Part shown: piece after piece, positions 51,013 to 54,438 of the stretch
Layout: the number at the start of each line of letters is the position of its first letter
How positions within the stretch are numbered: the stretch's first letter is position 1
Assembly: GCF_021233435.1 (NCBI RefSeq)
Contig: NZ_CP089470.1
Location: 1 to 54,438, forward strand
From: Halobacterium noricense
GTDB lineage: Archaea; Halobacteriota; Halobacteria; Halobacteriales; Halobacteriaceae
Direction of reading: 5' to 3'
Length of the DNA: 54,438 nucleotides
Notes under the pieces: model-generated
What the model was told of the DNA's origin: nothing
Database searches by the model: none
What the model saw: the letters and a program-made list of their open reading frames with translations, nothing else
Made by a program: the position numbers and the translations under genes

Positions 51013-51050
51013 CCAACACCGACCACCTTGTTTACCCTTCGTTGGTTAGC
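51008..51050. repeat. dispersed inverted repeat, copy 8
   Basis: GCTAACCAAC (51008-51017) and GTTGGTTAGC (51041-51050), perfect 10-bp arms. The left arm includes the TAA stop of the preceding gene. The centre is unrelated to copy 7. The next 211 bp (51051-51261) hold no gene. Confidence 0.9.
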
Positions 51051-51261
51051 CTCTAAAGTCCTCAATACCAGTAGTTGCCAACGGTTTCTTTACCCGATGG
51101 ATGTGGTGAAACGCCCGGTCATTACAACCAGTTGTCTGACTTTCTACGCAACCCTACCGGTCACCGTAGACCCGAGCGTGGATCGCTGAAGAACCACGTC
51201 CAGGGGTACGCGGGTTGAAAACCGTTCAGCACCGCCAAATACGGAAAAGTTTGAGCGAGGT

Positions 51262-51726
51262 TTAGGTCGCCTGGTTGTCCAGCGTGACTTCCTCTTGCGT
51301 GATAACCGTTCGCGTGCCTTCGCTGCCAATCCCGATAACAGTCACTTGCAGAGTCACCTCCTGGTTATTATCATCACCTGCAGTAATGGTGCCATCGGAG
51401 GAACCATCCTCCTCGTCACTATTATATTGGATTGTTGCGGAGTCACCGACCTGATTGAGAGTGACATTCTTGTTGACATCCTCAGCCGACACGTTCAGGC
51501 TGGATGCGGTGCCTTCGCTAATCCAGGTAACGGTTGCAGTGCCGTCATTTTCGCTCACGTCGACGCCGGCTTGGACGGACTCGTTGACGGAGCCACCGAA
51601 GCCGAGCACGAAGCTGGCGATGACGGCGGCGAGAATAACGGTGATAGCAACCATGAGGATAACTCCGATGACTGGCGACACACCGCGTTCGTCTCGGTCC
51701 GGAATCTCAAGTGTAACCTTCTTCAT
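51262..51726 (-). CDS. archaeal type IV pilin (PilA-like)
   Basis: A 154-residue prepilin starting MKKVTLEIPD. It has the class III signal RDERGVSPVIGVILMVAITV with cleavage expected before the hydrophobic helix, then an acidic Asn/Thr-rich beta domain with Asn-x-Ser/Thr sites. It should be processed by prepilin peptidase and built into adhesion pili. It is not part of the VirB2-type operon, so the element encodes two pilin types. A TATA-like ATATATTTGG lies just before the start. Confidence 0.88.
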   Translation of the reverse strand: MKKVTLEIPDRDERGVSPVIGVILMVAITVILAAVIASFVLGFGGSVNESVQAGVDVSENDGTATVTWISEGTASSLNVSAEDVNKNVTLNQVGDSATIQYNSDEEDGSSDGTITAGDDNNQEVTLQVTVIGIGSEGTRTVITQEEVTLDNQAT

Positions 51727-51907
51727 ATATTTGGTGTGCACGCAACCCAAAGGGATACGGTGGCACCCCACGAACAAACTCGTGGAGCTCGCCCCTCCGT
51801 TTTCCCGGTTGGATTCGCGCGTAGAATGATGTATCAACCGCGCATACTTAAAGGACACCACCAATTAACGAGTTACGAACCAAAGCAATCACACCAGATT
51901 CCGACGG

Positions 51908-52705
51908 ATGGCCCTCCCTACACCACAAGCGCTCGCCCGAACGTACCGCACACCTGGATACGAAGACCCGTGGGAGTGCGTTACGGACTACCAGCGCGTG
52001 CTCGAATACACGACCGAGCACCCGAACCATGGGAGCAGTGCAGTAGCCACTCGGCTCAACTTACCGCGCAGTCGCATCCGGCCATGGATGAACGATAGTC
52101 GCCCCGACGTCGTGCGGGGCATTCAAACAGCAGAAGCGAACGGCTGGCTTGCCGACCACGCCACCCCCGAAACAACAACGGCACTCGTTGCGCTCGCTGC
52201 GTGGGCGCTCAGCGGCGGCAGCATCAACCACGGTGAGGGTGGCGCGCACGTGTACTTCTCCCTCGACCATGACGACGATGACTACTTTGCCACGCTCGCC
52301 TCGACTGCTGGATTCGAATATCGTGTCGTCAACGAAACGGCGACTGAGCGAGCGACTGAAGCACGACCGGCAGCAGATGGCTCCGTGCTCGCGCGTGTGC
52401 TGATAGCTATGGGTGTGCCGCGTACGGCGACGGAGAAGCATACTGCAACCAGTCTGCCAGCGTTTGTCGACACGCTGAGTGCGGAGTTGCGACTGGCATT
52501 TGCTCGGGTGTACGTGTTGAATCGCGGCGCGAAGCATGCGGATAAGGATACGCTGACGATTCGTGTGGAGCGGCCTGCTGCGTATCTCGATGAACTCGTA
52601 GGGGTACTACGGGCTGTTTCGGGTGAGGCAGTGACGCGAACAGGGAAGACAGTGACAGTGTCGGCAGCAGCGGCGCGGGTGTTGCTTCCTGCGCAGCGGA
52701 TGTAG
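51908..52705 (+). CDS. HTH plus LAGLIDADG-like protein
   Basis: A 265-residue protein. The N-terminal HTH (DYQRVLEYTTEHPNHGSSAV, RLNLPRSRIRPWMN) is followed by segments that recall the LAGLIDADG fold: LVALAAWALSGGSINHGEGG with HVYFSLDHDDDDYFATLAST and GFEYRVVNE, and a second half near 190-255. Canonical catalytic Asp residues are not obvious, so it may be a DNA-binding derivative like WhiA. Probably regulatory. Confidence 0.6.
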   Translation: MALPTPQALARTYRTPGYEDPWECVTDYQRVLEYTTEHPNHGSSAVATRLNLPRSRIRPWMNDSRPDVVRGIQTAEANGWLADHATPETTTALVALAAWALSGGSINHGEGGAHVYFSLDHDDDDYFATLASTAGFEYRVVNETATERATEARPAADGSVLARVLIAMGVPRTATEKHTATSLPAFVDTLSAELRLAFARVYVLNRGAKHADKDTLTIRVERPAAYLDELVGVLRAVSGEAVTRTGKTVTVSAAAARVLLPAQRM

Positions 52706-52871
52706 TGTCCGTACTCGCATAGAGCTGGTGGGGTGGTTCTCAACTCCGTTTTCGACAGCTTCCCAAGCGATACTTCCGCATTCCCACTTACCGATTCAGC
52801 CGCCTCAGTTTCAGAACCCGTTCTGAATAAAGAAACCGCGCTAGCAACTACTGATACGGGTGTTTCACGCG

Positions 52872-54008
52872 TTATTCCTCGTCGGTGCTGCTATACCGGA
52901 CCTTCTCGATATCTTTTGCTAAGTCCTCTGGGTGCCGGTCTCGATAGGAGGCATGCGTTGTCTCGATGGACTTGTGTCGAAGGACCTCCTGTGCGCTTTC
53001 GGCGGCGACCTCGCCGTAGAGTTCGTCGCCAAGCCCACGCCGGCCGCCGTGCGGCTTTAAATAATCGCCGTCCATATCGACGTCTGCCTCCTCGCAAAGC
53101 CGCTGTAAGAGCGTTCTCGCGCCCTCTGTCGTCAACGCAGGCGGCGCAACCTCATATTCACGCAGCACCTCGTCGATTTCGCAGTCTTCCAGGACACCCT
53201 CGATTTCCTCGTCTCCGTACCCGCGGTCGGCGAGCTCGTCGCGAACAGCGCCGTACTTTGATGCCGCATCGCCGGTCGGGATGACGGGCCACTCGTCGGG
53301 TGCGTCGATGAGCCGCCGATAGCGCGCCAGCTTCTCCGCAGTTACGCCCGGGAGCGACACCGCTTCTTGGTCGCCGGACTTCCCGAGGACCGTCATCATC
53401 CCCTTCTCGAGGTCGACGTCCTCCCACCGGAGGCCGTTGCGGCGGTCGTCGCGACTGACGCTACAGACCTCCGCACCACGAACGCCGGTATCAGCGAGGA
53501 TGTAGACAAGGGAGCGGTCACGAAACGCGCTTGGGGCGTCGCTGGCGTCGTCCTCAAGGGCGGCATGGGCACGCTCGTCGACGTAGGCAAGCAACCGTTC
53601 GCGAGCATCGGCAGTCCAGAACTGTTGGTCGACGTCGTTGCTTTTCGATGGGAGTGGTTCTTCGGCGGTGGTCGTCGCGAGCGGGTTCTGGTCGATTTCG
53701 CCGCTGCGCTGCCACCAGCCGAAGGTGGCTCGCGCGAGCGCGAAATACGTCCGAATGGAGTTCGCGGCGAGCTCGTTTTTGCCTTCGATTTCGTCTCGCT
53801 GCTGGAGATTGACCGCCCAATCTCGGGCGTCCTGTTCGTCGACGTCCTGGACGCGGTCGACGACGTTGTTCTCGGCGAGGAACTGGAACAGATTGTTAAC
53901 GGCGACCCTCGTGATTTGCTGGGTCTGCGGGCTTTCGAGGCTGACCATCCGGTCGTCGAGGAGGGTTTCGAGGCCGCGAACCCCAGGGGTAGCGTTGGTC
54001 TCAGACAT
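52872..54008 (-). CDS. tyrosine recombinase (integrase)
   Basis: A 378-residue phage-integrase-family protein. The N-terminal core-binding domain is about 15-120. Catalytic residues are visible: Arg in DTGVRGAEV, Lys in LGKSGDQEAV, HxxR in KPHGGRRGLG, His in LRHKSIETTHASY and Tyr at the end of that motif. The spacer between Lys and HxxR is long. It could integrate the element or resolve multimers; no tRNA gene or att repeat was found beside it. It overlaps the gene upstream by 8 bp. Confidence 0.9.
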   Translation of the reverse strand: MSETNATPGVRGLETLLDDRMVSLESPQTQQITRVAVNNLFQFLAENNVVDRVQDVDEQDARDWAVNLQQRDEIEGKNELAANSIRTYFALARATFGWWQRSGEIDQNPLATTTAEEPLPSKSNDVDQQFWTADARERLLAYVDERAHAALEDDASDAPSAFRDRSLVYILADTGVRGAEVCSVSRDDRRNGLRWEDVDLEKGMMTVLGKSGDQEAVSLPGVTAEKLARYRRLIDAPDEWPVIPTGDAASKYGAVRDELADRGYGDEEIEGVLEDCEIDEVLREYEVAPPALTTEGARTLLQRLCEEADVDMDGDYLKPHGGRRGLGDELYGEVAAESAQEVLRHKSIETTHASYRDRHPEDLAKDIEKVRYSSTDEE

Positions 54009-54252
54009 CTAAATCACGCTTCCACGCGTTGAAACACTCCGCATCGTGGAGTACGAAGGATTTGTAGCGGACGCCTCGGCCACCGCCAGCGCCGAATCTG
54101 AGGGTGGTGTGGAGGTGGTAGTTGCTGGTGTCGAGGTCGTCGTCGCAGCCAGCACAGGCGACGATCTCGCTGTTGTTTACGACGGTGCGTTTGGCGATTG
54201 GGCCAGCTTTGACGTTTTGGTGGGGTATAGAGGCTCGCTGTGGGACTTCCAT
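54001..54252 (-). CDS. small zinc-finger protein coupled to integrase
   Basis: An 83-residue protein: CAGCDDDLDTSNYHLHTTLR (about 33-52) and YKSFVLHDAECFNAWKRDL with Cys near 74 give a probable C2-HC zinc site. Its stop overlaps the integrase start by 8 bp, so it may act as an accessory or excision factor. The next 186 bp to the window end contain AACTAAACCAAACCAAACG (54306-54324), a repeat-like promoter region. Confidence 0.6.
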   Translation of the reverse strand: MEVPQRASIPHQNVKAGPIAKRTVVNNSEIVACAGCDDDLDTSNYHLHTTLRFGAGGGRGVRYKSFVLHDAECFNAWKRDLDV

Positions 54253-54438
54253 GGTTCGTGCTTACCGGAGGGCGGCCACCCCCTTAGTTCTGGTTTGTCT
54301 TATCGAACTAAACCAAACCAAACGAAAAACGACCTAATCACACGACTCAGGCGCTCTAAGACACGAGAACGCCCAATTAGCGGGGCTGTAAACTATATAC
54401 CGCTATACAGAACTTCGGGGCGATTTCTCTCAAGGCTG

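Noticed and set aside
5839-51050. Dispersed inverted repeats as intrinsic terminators
   Set aside because: Archaeal terminators rely on T-runs, which are absent. The centres vary in sequence while geometry is fixed, and copy 7 precedes a start codon.
1-54438. Proof of a closed circular plasmid
   Set aside because: No terminal overlap between the window ends is visible, so circularity remains only plausible.

Overview
The window reads as a haloarchaeal (class Halobacteria) plasmid or integrated plasmid-like element. The evidence is acidic proteins, Tat/lipobox lipoproteins, a TATA-binding protein, an Orc1/Cdc6 initiator with G-string origin boxes, a PGF-CTERM S-layer-type protein, a pilin with a class III signal, ISH3-type and IS5-type insertion sequences, and leaderless TATA-box promoters. 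A partition pair lies at the left end and a tyrosine recombinase at the right end, so a circular 54-kb molecule is possible. No overlap between the ends is visible to prove it.

Layout. 1-1.5 kb: ParA-type ATPase, acidic partner and upstream repeats. 1.7-4.9 kb: a polytopic T4SS-like membrane protein gene (reverse strand) split by a 1389-bp ISH3-type element with perfect 5-bp target duplications. 4.9-13.1 kb: lipoproteins, a TumE/TumA-like toxin-antitoxin pair, a replication origin with cdc6, a second winged-helix pair and an IS5-type element. 13.1-16 kb: a 2.9-kb gene-free block with an eight-unit degenerate repeat array, a T-depleted tract, a strong hairpin and a structured-RNA candidate. 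16-19.6 kb: a winged-helix gene and a three-gene coupled operon ending in a PD-(D/E)XK nuclease. 19.6-28.8 kb: accessory small genes (zinc ribbons, TBP, PadR, RelBE, lipoproteins, AbrB). 28.8-42.3 kb: a haloarchaeal type IV secretion-like cluster on the reverse strand (coupling ATPase, now truncated; partner protein; S-layer-type protein; surface protein; VirB4; PrgI/VirB3-like protein; VirB2-like pilin), interrupted by a forward-strand repeat protein and regulators. 42.5-49.1 kb: repressor, nested inverted repeat, a chain of overlapping small genes, a hairpin-rich gap and a 977-residue winged-helix protein. 49-54.4 kb: histone-fold protein, PadR paralogue, a gene bracketed by two inverted repeats, pilin, LAGLIDADG-like protein, integrase and zinc-finger protein.

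How it works together. cdc6 with its inverted origin boxes should drive replication and ParA plus its partner should drive segregation. The VirB2/B3/B4-like genes with the coupling protein and the split membrane protein look like a DNA-transfer or vesicle-export apparatus. Two key components are broken (membrane subunit by ISH3, coupling ATPase cut just after its Walker A lysine), so self-transfer is probably lost or depends on a helper.

The most unusual signals are (i) eight dispersed 41-45-bp inverted repeats with conserved arms (YTAACCAAC / GTTGGTTAR), constant spacing and unrelated centres, often at gene ends or immediately before starts; (ii) the degenerate repeat array at 13.8-14.3 kb; and (iii) two hairpin-rich gene-free stretches that could be structured RNAs. 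Family names come from reading the protein sequences without database searches.
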